Assembly (NCBI GenBank): GCA_031216915.1
Contig: CM062297.1
Coordinates: 545,994,971-546,058,970 of the forward strand
From: Pictodentalium vernedei
Taxonomy: Eukaryota > Mollusca > Scaphopoda > Dentaliida > Dentaliidae
Direction: 5' to 3'
DNA length: 64,000 nucleotides
Below, one piece after another: positions 21,870 to 31,316 of this stretch (position 1 is the first letter of the stretch; each line of letters starts with the position of its first letter). The translations under genes were made by a program, and so were the position numbers. The notes below the pieces were generated by a model. That model was not told the origin of the DNA. It saw only the letters and a list, made by a program, of their open reading frames with translations, and did no database searches.

Positions 21870-23225
21870 TCACTGTTTGTTCAAAGAATCCAGTTCGATC
21901 AGTAGACTCACCACGGAAGTGGCGGCTTCGGGATTATTGGTTTTTGTAACAAAATTAATCCTGTCTCCGGCGTTCACTTTGAGAGGCGTGCTGAACGTGC
22001 TAACATTCGCATGTTGATTCTCAGTCTTGTCGACGCTGTATCTCTTATCGCTCTCCACACCATTCACCATGAGATTGACGACCGCTCTGTTATTCAAATC
22101 CGAGGAAGCCAGACTCATTTGAAGGATTTCACCTCCCAGTGGCATGGGATATCCCACCTGACCGTGTTTCGATCCGCTACTTCCATTTCCGAAAGACCTC
22201 TCGGCTTTTCCTTCATCTAAGGTGCCGGCCTCTTTGGCCCACACGGTGATCAATTGTCTAGCATATTTGACTTTCTCCAGCACCAAAATCAGGGTGCAGG
22301 CATCCGTCATGTGCACGGGTTCCGGTAGATTCGTGAGCGCGTGTCCACCCATGTCTAGTTTACCTTCCATGATGTCGCCTTTTCTCCAGACCGAGTTGTC
22401 GTCCACATACTTTCTGCTGACAGCGCTGGAATCGAATTCGGGATCGTGATCGAGACCGAATAAATTGTGACCGTTCATGTTGATACCACCCTCCATGGTT
22501 CCACCAGATTGTTTGTTCAGGTAGAGATCGTCCACTTGCGATTCTAGATATTCTTGCGATTGTATCACGGCTGAATCCACGTAGCCCTTGTTGACCACGG
22601 TTGAGTCCGCATCCGCGTCGTCGATCTTTGACAGATTCAATATCTTATGGAATCCTGCATTCAGATCCGATTTCATTTCTCGTCCGTCAGACTTTCTCTG
22701 TTCCAGATCTACGTAGTGTTTAGTTGCCACGTCCTTGGGATTCGTGGGAGTGGCCATGTTTGTTATCTTGTTATAATTGGCGTTCAATTCCGAGTGCATC
22801 GTTTTCGTAACATATTTTTTTCTCAGGTGTTCACTGAATCTCGCATGAGAGTCATCCGCATATTTCTTGGTCGCGGCATCGGTGGGATCTACGGGATTCG
22901 TGACATTCACCAAATGTTTGGATTTCAGATCGAGATCGTCGGTCATGGTTTTATCCACGTAATTATCCAGCAGGATTCGTTCGAAATCGGCGTTCCCCCT
23001 GTCAACGTATTTTTTAGTCGCAGCATCTGCGAGATCTATCGGCTCGGGAACATTGTAGAGCTTCTTATCGTTCATGTTCAAAGGTTCTTCCCGAGGTTCG
23101 TATCTCTGAACATAATGCTCATCCAAGTTGGCAACGTCGTAACCATCGTCGACTTTGAACGTCTTCCTCTTCTTTCTCGGGTTGACTTTTTCGTCGTCAC
23201 TTCTACCAAATTTATCGACTGGCAT
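21870..23225 (-). CDS. Fibre-like protein with shaft repeats
   Basis: Intact, 451 residues. After a basic N-terminus (NPRKKRKTF) come six units of roughly 45-60 residues, each carrying a hydrophobic N(V/L/M) turn. The clearest units end DAATKKYVD, DAATKKYAD, DVATKHYVD, NKGYVD and SRKYVDD. This is the pattern of phage-type tail fibres and trimeric beta-helical shafts. The C-terminal 140 residues (from VLEKVKYARQL) look like a globular beta domain, probably a receptor-binding or trimer-forming head. It is the natural candidate for the host attachment spike of this provirus. It converges on the capsid gene. Confidence 0.8.
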   Translation of the reverse strand: MPVDKFGRSDDEKVNPRKKRKTFKVDDGYDVANLDEHYVQRYEPREEPLNMNDKKLYNVPEPIDLADAATKKYVDRGNADFERILLDNYVDKTMTDDLDLKSKHLVNVTNPVDPTDAATKKYADDSHARFSEHLRKKYVTKTMHSELNANYNKITNMATPTNPKDVATKHYVDLEQRKSDGREMKSDLNAGFHKILNLSKIDDADADSTVVNKGYVDSAVIQSQEYLESQVDDLYLNKQSGGTMEGGINMNGHNLFGLDHDPEFDSSAVSRKYVDDNSVWRKGDIMEGKLDMGGHALTNLPEPVHMTDACTLILVLEKVKYARQLITVWAKEAGTLDEGKAERSFGNGSSGSKHGQVGYPMPLGGEILQMSLASSDLNNRAVVNLMVNGVESDKRYSVDKTENQHANVSTFSTPLKVNAGDRINFVTKTNNPEAATSVVSLLIELDSLNKQ

Positions 23226-23351
23226 GTTGTTGTGGGATTTTTTTTTTGTTGTTTAGAAAAAATGTGTTCAAAACGCAGTTTATTAAAAATGAACTATGTT
23301 ATTTTATTTTTCGTTTTTATTCGATTAAAATTTTTTTAAAATAATTTTTTA

Positions 23352-23366
23352 TCTTTATATATACTA
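23352..23366 (-). promoter_or_regulatory. TATA-like promoter of fibre gene
   Basis: On the minus strand this reads TATATATAAAGAT, about 130 bp upstream of the fibre ATG (23225). Confidence 0.45.
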
Positions 23367-23384
23367 TAAAAAAAAAATCTCTCT

Positions 23385-23819
23385 CTAATGTAAGTCATTG
23401 AGAATGTCTTGAAATCGATCTCCTTCAGACCATCTCTTGAGAACGTAGAGACACAGGTGACCGCAAAACACTTGATCTGGTGATTGCACTTGATCCGTGT
23501 TGTAACGAACCATCGATTTGTTGAAATAGTTCTTTATTTCTTTTGGCGGCGAGATTCTGTAGCTGTCGAAATAATAATTTTTCTTCTTCCCATTCTTCAT
23601 CCACGCCACCCAGTGAGTGCCTTCACCCTATGAATCGTCTAGATTTAAAATTCTGCTTTCTGATTGTCGAGGTCTTCTCTTTGGCAAGGCATCTCTGGAA
23701 AACACTTCTAGAAAATCTTCGATTTTCAAATCTTTTGCTGCATTCAACAGATCGATGTTGGATAGGGGTTCGTTGGGTAAGACGACACCTTCTACGGATA
23801 TCTTTATTTTCTTATTCAT
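23385..23819 (-). pseudogene. Adenain-like cysteine protease, interrupted by TAG
   Basis: One minus-strand frame of about 144 codons with a single TAG at 23628-23630. Upstream of the stop: LSNIDLLNAAKDL and NLDDS. Downstream: GTHWV, holding the catalytic His, then YYFDSYRISPP with the Asp of FDS, and a C-terminal VFCGHLCLYVLKRW with the catalytic Cys (CGHLC). This order, His-Asp-Cys, is that of the adenovirus-type maturation protease found in Polintons, which cleaves capsid precursors. All catalytic residues survive, and the stop lies a few codons before the His, so a full protease cannot be made without readthrough. Confidence 0.85.
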
Positions 23820-23886
23820 AAATAAGTATATATTTTTTTTTTATTTATTTTATTATAATTCACTAAAAATGACGTTATTTTTTTTT

Positions 23887-26800
23887 CTATTTTTTTCTTT
23901 TTCTTTTTAAACTAACTTTCTTGATGTCACTATCCATTTCTATAATTTTGCGTTCATCTAATTCTTCTTGATTTTCTGGAATCCTATCATCCACAATCGT
24001 ATCTGGAATCTTATCATCCACAATCGCATCTAGAATCCATTCATCCCCATTCATATCGTCTAAAATTAGATCCAAAGTCCAATGTCCGAGTGCCAAAGTG
24101 CTTATTTTATCGTCTAACACAAATCTCTTGCCGTCGTCGGCCGTCAGCGAAATCTTGTTGACTATTTCAGTATACAGGTCGTGATTTTCGCTTCGAATCG
24201 ATTTCATAGTCTTATACACCGGACCACTTCCTAACAGACAATCTTTATACTCTTGGAAAGAGATGTTTTTCTTCACCACGCATGCTTTAACTCCTTTGCA
24301 CTTCTTGATCTCTTCATCATCTTCCAGACGATAAGCATAGAGTTTGGGTCTCAAGCCCACGAATTCGACGATCTGTTTACCGCCGCTCTCGTCCTTAAAT
24401 TTACCCAACACCTTCTTGTTGTCATTTGATTGAATGTTGGATGTGTGATCGACGGGATAATTGCTCGTGTCGAACCAATCGGCCACGTCCGGAGATATAT
24501 CTCGGTAGACGTCTTTCGTCTCTATCTCGTAAACTAAACTGTCCGTGTCGGTGAACAGTAGTTTGGCTTTGTCACCAAATTTTCGTTTGACGTAATCGTA
24601 GTGAAACTCGTACATCAATCGCTTGCTGATATCTAACATGATCGGCCCGAGATAATACGGTTTGTCGAACTTCAGATGCATCTTTTGCATGTGAACAGCC
24701 ACTAGATTTTCGCCGAATATGGTTCGGTGTTTGTAATTGGGTTTCGCCACTAATTTTTTAGCTCTTTTCTCAGATGTGACGAGTCGAATGTCGGTTCTCT
24801 TCCTGATGTTTTCCATCGATTTGCCGTACACGCAGTTGTTCATGAGTTTGAAGAAATCTTTTCCGAAATCGTTCTCGGCTTGAGTTCTGAGATTCGTGTT
24901 GAGATCGATGTATTTTTTCATCCAAGGCTCTTCATCGAATCGAATGATGCGATGTATGTCGACTAATTTCATCCCGTAATCGACGTACTGTTTCTAATTC
25001 TCGCTGTAGACGACGTAGTTACGTTTGTTAAATAAATTGGGAATGAGTTTTTCCTCGTCTCCTTCGTTCGGGAGCCAGTGGATAATCGTTGTGTGGACCG
25101 TGTAATTCTTCCGGATAGTTCAAATCGACTTCTAAAATGCAAGGATGGTCTCTCCATTTTTGCATCTCTTCCGGTTCCTTCACCCATTCGAAATTTCCAA
25201 TCGGTAAAGGATGACTCATAGCCCAACTGTACAGATTATTGGCGTCCCAATACTGTATGTATTTAGTCGACCGTTTCGAATCGAAACCTTCTTTCATGTA
25301 GGGATTGTTAGCCTCAGAATGTCTGTGAGAGATCATCGAGACGCCACCTCTCGCAGCCCTTTCAAACATGAGCAACATGTCCACGTCGGATAATAATTCC
25401 AATTGGACTTCGGTGGTCTTCAACAGAGCGTCCCACACCAGACCGGGTGTGGTGAAATACCAAGCGGGCTCCAGATCGTAATTTCGATGACAGACGTCTC
25501 GAAAATTTTTGAACACGTCTGCCAAGAGCAGAACGTCGGTCTTCAGATAGAGATCGTGATAATCTCTCATGGTTTTCATATCGAATGATTTCCACACGTT
25601 TTTGGCGTGTTCGTAATTCTCGTCGGAAATGTCGGATTTGTATAATTTCAAATAAAAATCATCTTTCGAAGGTAGTGCGGTGTCTTCGAATCTCTTTAGA
25701 TCATTCGTGTAATCGTAAGGATAGACTCCTTTCCTCAACATGACGTCTACTCGTTCTCCGAAATGTTCGCTTGTGATTTTAAATTTATCCTTGCTCATGT
25801 TATCGACTAATTTTTCCAGAGTGGTCGACATGAATTTAAAAGTGTCGATGAAACGTATGCATCTACGAATGGATTTCGTTTTTTCTTTCAACGTATTTCC
25901 ATCGATTACTCTTTTCCTCTCCATGAGCTTCCATTTCGTGAAGGAAATGTATCTTTCTTCACTGTTCGCGATGCAATTTAATTCTTTGTGTGAGGTGCCG
26001 AGATTTTTCACGAACAGATGACTGTCGTAACCCGAGAGATTGTGAAACATCACCGGATAGAAAGCGGCGTCTCGATATTTTAAATTACACTTGCTGTGAG
26101 CCGGACCGCGATACAGACCCGTGTAATGATCATGGTCTCTGACCTTCTTATTTTCCTCCGAATTCTCATCGAACGATTGTCTGCATATGTGACATTCGGT
26201 GGCTCTGTTATTTTCGTCCTGCTGCTCTCGCGTGATGATCATTTTCGCCGGAGTTTTGAATTTGTTGTATAACATTTGAATTTTCGATTCTAACTCTTCC
26301 ACAAACTTTTGAGCCACGTCGTCGTCTTTGCGCTGTTTCGTGTAGGTGAAGGGACCCATGTCGTGTTGCGAGTCGAAAGCGCATTTCACGTAAATGCAAT
26401 AGCCCGAAGGTATGTGTTTTTGATATCTTTCGACGTAACTTTGAAGAGCATTGGGTTGACAGGAACTCATTTTCGTGGTGAAACATTCGAAATCGGTGTA
26501 CACGACGAATGGTACTTTTAACCTTCTATTGTGATTTTCAAACTTCACGATGGTGTTGGGTTTGGGCATTTTCGACGGCAACACCTTGATTTTCGTTGCA
26601 ATATTCCTGATGTTTCGCCAACGAGCCTTCACTGTGAAACACGTTCATGCAATTGTAACATAAAGATATCTTTCCGTTATGATTATTATTTTGTTTCGAC
26701 AGTAATCGGGTCGGATGTTTAACCCAACAATAATGACGATTGTCACCATTCGAAATCAATAATAAAATAATCGTCTTTTCTCTTCTGCGATACGAAGTCT

Positions 26801-27905
26801 GTTTGAGAGGACAGATCGTTCGATTTTCGTTGTCGTATCCTAAGACATTCACCGCTACGGTGGGATTTTGAACCTCGAAACGTTCGATGTGTTTTAACTC
26901 TGTTGGAAAAGTCATTCCGGTCCAATCGAGATTTTTAGAAGTTTCCTCATAACGAGAAACTCTATCGGTGTGTATTTCGACAGGGTATAAAGCGGAGGTG
27001 ACTGCCCATTTAAAACACTGATCATCTTTATTTCTCACGTTGATCACGGCATGTTTCTTAGTCAAGAAATATGGTAATTCCAAGTAGGAAGATCCTTTCA
27101 ACGGTTCGTTTTTAGTCATGTGAATTTCGAGTTTCAACACCTCACCGAACGTCCAATTACTACCTTCATTTTGATAATTCGTGAGAGACGTCAACATCTT
27201 GTCTTTCATCTTTTTGAAAACGTCCGATAGATCTGAACCTCGAAATACGGGTTCGACGTAAGATCTGAAATATGCATTTTTCACGATGCTCTCGCCGGAC
27301 TTCCCATCGATTTTATTCATTATGCAATGGAGTATCATCTTAATTTTTAATCCCAAGTTCATGTATTCGCGAAACAAATCCAATACTTCTTTCTTCACCC
27401 ATTCCATGAACAATTTCGGATCGACTTTCTTCAACGAGGGAATCACGTCGAAAGTTTTAAAAATGCCTTTGATCGCACTCTCCCGTTCTACGGGTTTCAA
27501 TTGGAATAGTTCCGCAACGAGTCATGTTACATATTCTTCTCCTTTGTCTTCATCGATTGCTCGTTGAATTTCGCTCGATATATCTCGTTTGTCTTGAATC
27601 TGAAGTGCATCACTCGTTTTCGTTTTAGTTTTTCTTTTCTTTTCTTTGGAAACTTGATGTTCTTCAACGGCTTTTCGTTTAGTCGTCTTCTTATTTTTCA
27701 CAACTGGTGCATCTTTTGACGTCATTGCTATCGACATTTCATTTGCCTTTCTAGCGTTTCGCAAATATTCTTGTATGACTTCAATTTTTTTTTATTTAGT
27801 TCTATGCTTTCTGGAATCTGAAATTTGTAATAGTTTACAAATCTTGTTTAACTGAGGTATGGTTTTCTCATTTAAATTTACCATTGTTTTATCTGTTTGC
27901 TTCAT
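23887..27905 (-). pseudogene. Protein-primed family B DNA polymerase, multiply broken
   Basis: A gene of about 1,300 codons on the minus strand. A short SAP-like N-terminus begins at 27905. Later segments give exonuclease motif YTDFE (about 26500), a Zn/HNH-like CHIC...RDHDHYTG...KCN insert, FHNLSGYDSHLF and YHDLYLKTDVLLLADVF (exonuclease II and III). The polymerase motifs follow: WDANNLYSWAM (A), KLMNNCVYGKSMEN (B) and FTDTDS (C). It replicates the element's DNA using a terminal protein primer, as in Polintons. Breaks seen: TAA at 27792-27794, TGA at 27522-27524, a frameshift near 26575-26610, a frameshift near 25055-25070, and TAG at 24994-24996. No single product is possible. Confidence 0.92.
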
Positions 27906-27976
27906 TTGTAAGAATTTTTTTTTTTTTTTTGAATTTTGTATTAAATAATTTGTTAAAAAAAGTTTTGCTTTTTTAC

Positions 27977-27994
27977 TCTTTTTATATATATATA
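27977..27994 (-). promoter_or_regulatory. TATA-like promoter of polymerase gene
   Basis: The minus strand reads TATATATATAAAAAGAG about 75 bp before the polymerase ATG at 27905. Confidence 0.45.
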
Positions 27995-28057
27995 ATAGAA
28001 AAAAAAAAAGAAGTTAAATTTTAAATTCAATTTTTTTTTTCTTTAATGTGTTTTTAT

Positions 28058-28690
28058 TCAAAAACAATTTAAGACCACTTTTATTTCTCGCTCGCAAACC
28101 GAACCCGTTTTCTCGTCTTCAGAATGACATTCTCTACAGTAACGCAGGTGTGCGCATGGTAGAAACAAGATGTTTGCGACACCTTCGCAGACCAGACACT
28201 TGGTGGTGGACGTTTTACTCGGTTTGTGTTCGACGAGTGACAATAACTCGTCCGTTTCCACCATGAATTTGATGAGATGTTCTAAAGTTATGAATTGAGA
28301 CAGGGTCTTGTTCGCAATGTTTAACGCATCGTACAATTGTTCCTCGGTGTATCCGAGTTGTAACATATCCATCAATAATTTTTGGTTTTTATCTCTATCC
28401 CTCTCTTCGTCTTTGATTTTGATCAATCCCAACATTAGGATCTTGTTCAAATAATCACATTCGTCTTTTTAAATATTACTTATGTGTTCTAGTAAAGGTA
28501 CGTCGTGAGGTTCCCAATTCATCAAACGTATGTCACAACAAAAACATTTGACTTTGTCACCTCTACCCACGTAAACGAAACCTGCGGCGGCTAAATCTTC
28601 GGGTTTTTGAGCGAGATGCGAAGGCCAATTTTTAAACGTTTGAAGTCTTGCACGTTCTAGACTATAATTCAGATGTTTGGACTTGATCAT
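28058..28690 (-). pseudogene. Inhibitor of apoptosis (BIR + RING), interrupted by TAA
   Basis: One frame from ATG 28690 to 28058 with a TAA at 28469-28471. The N-terminal part is a BIR domain: RLQTFKNWP, LAAAGFVYVGRGDKVKCFCC (zinc Cys pair) and the His in LLEH, spaced CxxC-x16-H. The stop falls just before the last zinc Cys. The C-terminal part has a UBA-like helical region (LGYTEEQLYDALNIA) and a RING finger (CLVCEGVANILFLPCAHLRYC...C). IAPs block caspases and act as ubiquitin ligases. Their presence in animal DNA viruses is well known. The gene was probably captured from a host. Confidence 0.85.
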
Positions 28691-28746
28691 TGTTTTTTAC
28701 CTCAAAATTGAGTTTGTAAGAATTTTTTTTTTTTTTAACTTTTATT

Positions 28747-28760
28747 TATATATAAAGAGA
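28747..28760 (+). promoter_or_regulatory. TATA-like promoter of accessory gene 1
   Basis: TATATATAAAGAGA precedes the ATG at 28858 by about 100 bp. Copies of the same motif precede the paralogue at 29336-29350 and 29418-29432. Confidence 0.5.
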
Positions 28761-28857
28761 AATAAAGAGAAACTTTTTTTTAACAAATTATTATTTAAAT
28801 ACAAAATTTAAAATATACATTATTTGAAAGAATTCATAAAAAACCAAATAATCGATC

Positions 28858-29184
28858 ATGACAACAACACCTAAAAGATGCGAATTGAAATTGAAACGAG
28901 ACGAAAGGTATGAGAAATCCAGTTTTAATATCTATACATTACAACCACACGATCCCATCAAATTGAATGAGGTCGAGATGGTGGACTTAGAGTGCTACTA
29001 CCACAAATATCGAATGTGTTTGAAAGTGGATGAAGCCGCGCTCGATTTGTTTTACGAGTACCAAAGTGAACTGTTGATTAATATCATCGTCGCCGAAGAC
29101 AGAGAATTCGACAGGGGTGATTTATTGTTGTCCTATGGAGGTTACATATATCCAATAATCTCACCCGAACTCATCGGGTGGTGA
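28858..29184 (+). CDS. Accessory protein 1, paralogue of the next gene, C-terminus altered
   Basis: A 108-residue ORF beginning TTTPKRCELKLKR, and sharing HDPIKLN, YEYQSEL and VAEDREFD with the 123-residue ORF at 29541. The DNA of the two copies and their leaders (from about 28790 and 29455) is clearly a tandem duplication. This copy has lost about 7 bp near 29178 relative to the other, so it ends early at IGW and lacks the Ser/Glu/Lys-rich tail. No named domain and no membrane segment. Possibly host-interacting; function unknown. Confidence 0.65.
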   Translation: MTTTPKRCELKLKRDERYEKSSFNIYTLQPHDPIKLNEVEMVDLECYYHKYRMCLKVDEAALDLFYEYQSELLINIIVAEDREFDRGDLLLSYGGYIYPIISPELIGW

Positions 29185-29335
29185 GAGCGCATTCGCCTAT
29201 GAAAAAAACTCAAAAGAGTAAAGATGAACATTCACACCATTTTCGTATGTGGAAAAATGACGAATGTCAACTTGCTAATAACGGACTTGGAAATATAAAC
29301 AATAGAGAGATTGAAATTAAAAATTGAACTTTTTT

Positions 29336-29432
29336 TATATATATAAAGAGAAAAAAAACTTTTACTAAAAAAATTTTTACATTAAAGAAAATTAAAAATT
29401 AAAAAAAACAACTTTTTTATATATATAAAGAG
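29336..29432 (+). promoter_or_regulatory. Duplicated TATA-like elements of accessory gene 2
   Basis: Two TATATATATAAAGAG motifs, at 29336-29350 and 29418-29432, each lie in A-rich sequence upstream of the ATG at 29541. The spacing suggests a local duplication of the promoter. Confidence 0.45.
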
Positions 29433-29540
29433 CAAAAAAAAATAACAAACTTTTTTAACAAATTATTATTTAAATACAAAATTTAAAATATACATTATTT
29501 GCAAGAATTCGTAAAAACAAAAAAAAACAAATAATCGATC

Positions 29541-29912
29541 ATGAAGACAACAACACCTAAAAGATGTGAATTGAAATTGAAACGAGTCAAAATGTATAAG
29601 AAATTCGGTCATAAAATCTATAGATTACAACGACACGATCCCATCAAATTGAACGATGTCGAGACGAAGGGCTTAGAGCACAAATACGAGAAATATAAGA
29701 TGCCTCTGAAATTGGACGAAGCCACGCTCGATTTGATTTACGATTACCAAAGCGATCTGCAGAACATCGTCATCGCCGAAGATAGAGAATTCGACAAGGA
29801 CGATTTGTCGTTGCCCTATGGAAATTACATATTTTCAAACATCTCATTCGAACTCGTGAAGAAATTGGGTGGTGAGAGCGAGTTGACCGATGTAAAAAAC
29901 TCAAAAGAGTAA
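29541..29912 (+). CDS. Accessory protein 2, unknown function
   Basis: A 123-residue ORF, full length compared with its neighbour at 28858. It starts KTTTPKRCELKLKR and has HDPIKLNDVE, YDYQSDL and IVIAEDREFDKDDLSLPYG. It ends in a charged tail (GGESELTDVKNSKE). It is compact and highly charged with no Cys-rich or membrane features. It runs toward the gene at 30063 on the other strand, with a hairpin between them. I do not recognise the family. Confidence 0.65.
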   Translation: MKTTTPKRCELKLKRVKMYKKFGHKIYRLQRHDPIKLNDVETKGLEHKYEKYKMPLKLDEATLDLIYDYQSDLQNIVIAEDREFDKDDLSLPYGNYIFSNISFELVKKLGGESELTDVKNSKE

Positions 29913-30040
29913 AGATAAACATTCAACACGTTTTCGAAAAAGGAGAAGACACGAGCGTCAACATGCTAATAATGGACTTGGAAATATAAACAATAGAGTG
30001 ATTGATTTTTAGCGAAGAAAAATGAAAAAAAAAAAAGTAA

Positions 30041-30066
30041 TGAGATCATCTTTAGATCTCATTTAC
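30041..30066. terminator. Hairpin between convergent accessory genes
   Basis: AGTAATGAGATC, a short loop, then GATCTCATTTACT, flanked by an A-run on the left and a T-run on the right. It has the same design and the same AGTAATG start as the hairpin at 21765. It likely serves both converging transcripts. Confidence 0.55.
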
Positions 30067-30506
30067 TTTTTTTTTTTTTGTTTTCCTTCTTCTTCACTAT
30101 CATCATAATATATTATAATAACGTTTCCTTTTCTCTCAAATTTCAGCGTCGATTCTTCTTTTTCTTTTTTTCTTTTTCTTTGTGATGTGATACGTTTATG
30201 GCAACATTTTTGTTTATCCGAATCATAATTATGAACGAATGTTGTGTATCTCTTGGTAACACTTGCATCATTACCATTCTCTTCAGAAGGTAGTGGTGAC
30301 CGTGGAAAGCATCGTCTCATTCTCAACCGTCTATCCCGTGCTTCATCTATCTCTTTCATGAGTTCTTTCCTTAGATATCCATCATTAGCGTCTAACCATT
30401 TTTTTATTTTTTCGCTCTCTGGGTCGCGATGTTCGTCATTATCGTCAAATTGTTTCTCCACCTTTTCATCCAGGTGATAAATTTGTTTCTCCACCCATTT
30501 TTTCAC
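30063..30506 (-). CDS. Charged protein of unknown function
   Basis: Intact, 147 residues, very rich in Lys, Glu, Asp and Arg. The N-terminal half is helical (KWVEKQIYHLDEKVEKQF and KELMKEIDEARDRRLRMRR). The middle is disordered, and a Lys/Arg-rich basic block (ITSQRKRKKEKEE) resembles a nuclear localisation signal. The C-terminus is GNVIIIYYDDSEEEGKQKKKK. No family recognised. It is the last gene of the minus-strand block and its stop overlaps the hairpin region. Confidence 0.55.
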   Translation of the reverse strand: MKKWVEKQIYHLDEKVEKQFDDNDEHRDPESEKIKKWLDANDGYLRKELMKEIDEARDRRLRMRRCFPRSPLPSEENGNDASVTKRYTTFVHNYDSDKQKCCHKRITSQRKRKKEKEESTLKFERKGNVIIIYYDDSEEEGKQKKKK

Positions 30507-30566
30507 CCATTTTAAATATATTATTTTATACTTTCTATGATTTTATATATTTTATATAATTTTATA

Positions 30567-31178
30567 TTATAATAACATATTCAAAATCGGTATGTTCTTA
30601 AATGGCGAACTCTCACCGAGCAACAAACCCTTGCCGAGTCGCTCGACGTTCCGTCCACTCTTCAGATAGAGACCGTTTCCTCTCAGAGAGTTGCCACCTC
30701 TAACAGGTTCTAGATACAATGCTTTACTGCTGTCATCTATGTGAACGCGACACACAGCTCCTCCCTTCTTCAAAAACAGTCCGCTGCCACCCATTAATTT
30801 CTCAACTGCCGAACTAGTGAGTCCCGTGAGAGCTCCCATGCCGAGAGTCTTTCCGAGAAAGGGTAGCGCCTTTGCGGCGAAGGGTAATGCTTTTGCGGCT
30901 ATTCCTGCCAATAGCGGTAGGAAACCACCTTTCATTCTCAAATTGTATCTCAATTGAGCGGGACTCATTCTCACCGTCAACCCTCTTCCATCGCGAATCG
31001 CTTTCTCCATCCTTTTGATTTGACTTCTGGTCCAGGCGATCGAATCCTGACCGCCTCTCGTCAGATCTTCGTGAGTGAATTTGAATCTCACCGCCTCGCC
31101 TCGAGTTGTTAACGCTCTCTTAAGTTTCTTCCTCTGTCCTGCGGATATGTTCACGTTTTTAACCACATATTCTGTCAT
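30567..31178 (-). CDS. Minor virion protein with hydrophobic lytic-type segment
   Basis: Intact, 203 residues. A basic N-terminus (QRKKLKRALTTRGEAVRF) is followed by MSPAQLRYNLRMKGG. Then comes a hydrophobic amphipathic stretch, GFLPLLAGIAAKALPFAAK, repeated as ALPFLGKTLGMGAL. The C-terminal half has GSGLFLKKGG and GNGLYLKSGR repeats. The layout resembles adenovirus core and pVI/pX-like proteins and the melittin-like proteins described in adintoviruses. The role in virion assembly or membrane disruption is inferred. It sits between the penton-like gene and the small charged gene. Confidence 0.65.
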   Translation of the reverse strand: MTEYVVKNVNISAGQRKKLKRALTTRGEAVRFKFTHEDLTRGGQDSIAWTRSQIKRMEKAIRDGRGLTVRMSPAQLRYNLRMKGGFLPLLAGIAAKALPFAAKALPFLGKTLGMGALTGLTSSAVEKLMGGSGLFLKKGGAVCRVHIDDSSKALYLEPVRGGNSLRGNGLYLKSGRNVERLGKGLLLGESSPFKNIPILNMLL

Positions 31179-31288
31179 AATTCTGTTTGTTTTTTTTAAA
31201 TATATTTACTTCAATTGTTTCTTGTTTAATAATTATATTAAAATAATTTTGTAAAAATTAATATTACCGTTTATTTTATTTTTGTTAT

Positions 31289-31300
31289 CTATATATATAA
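31289..31300 (-). promoter_or_regulatory. TATA-like promoter of minor virion gene
   Basis: On the minus strand TATATATAGATA lies about 110 bp before the ATG at 31178, in an A/T-rich spacer. Confidence 0.4.
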
Positions 31301-31316
31301 TATTTTTTTTTTGCTT

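Noticed and set aside
18324..28471. Idea that in-frame TAG/TAA codons are read through or use a changed genetic code
   Set aside because: All three stop types occur as interruptions, frameshifts are also present, and intact neighbours end at ordinary stops. Decay is the simpler explanation.
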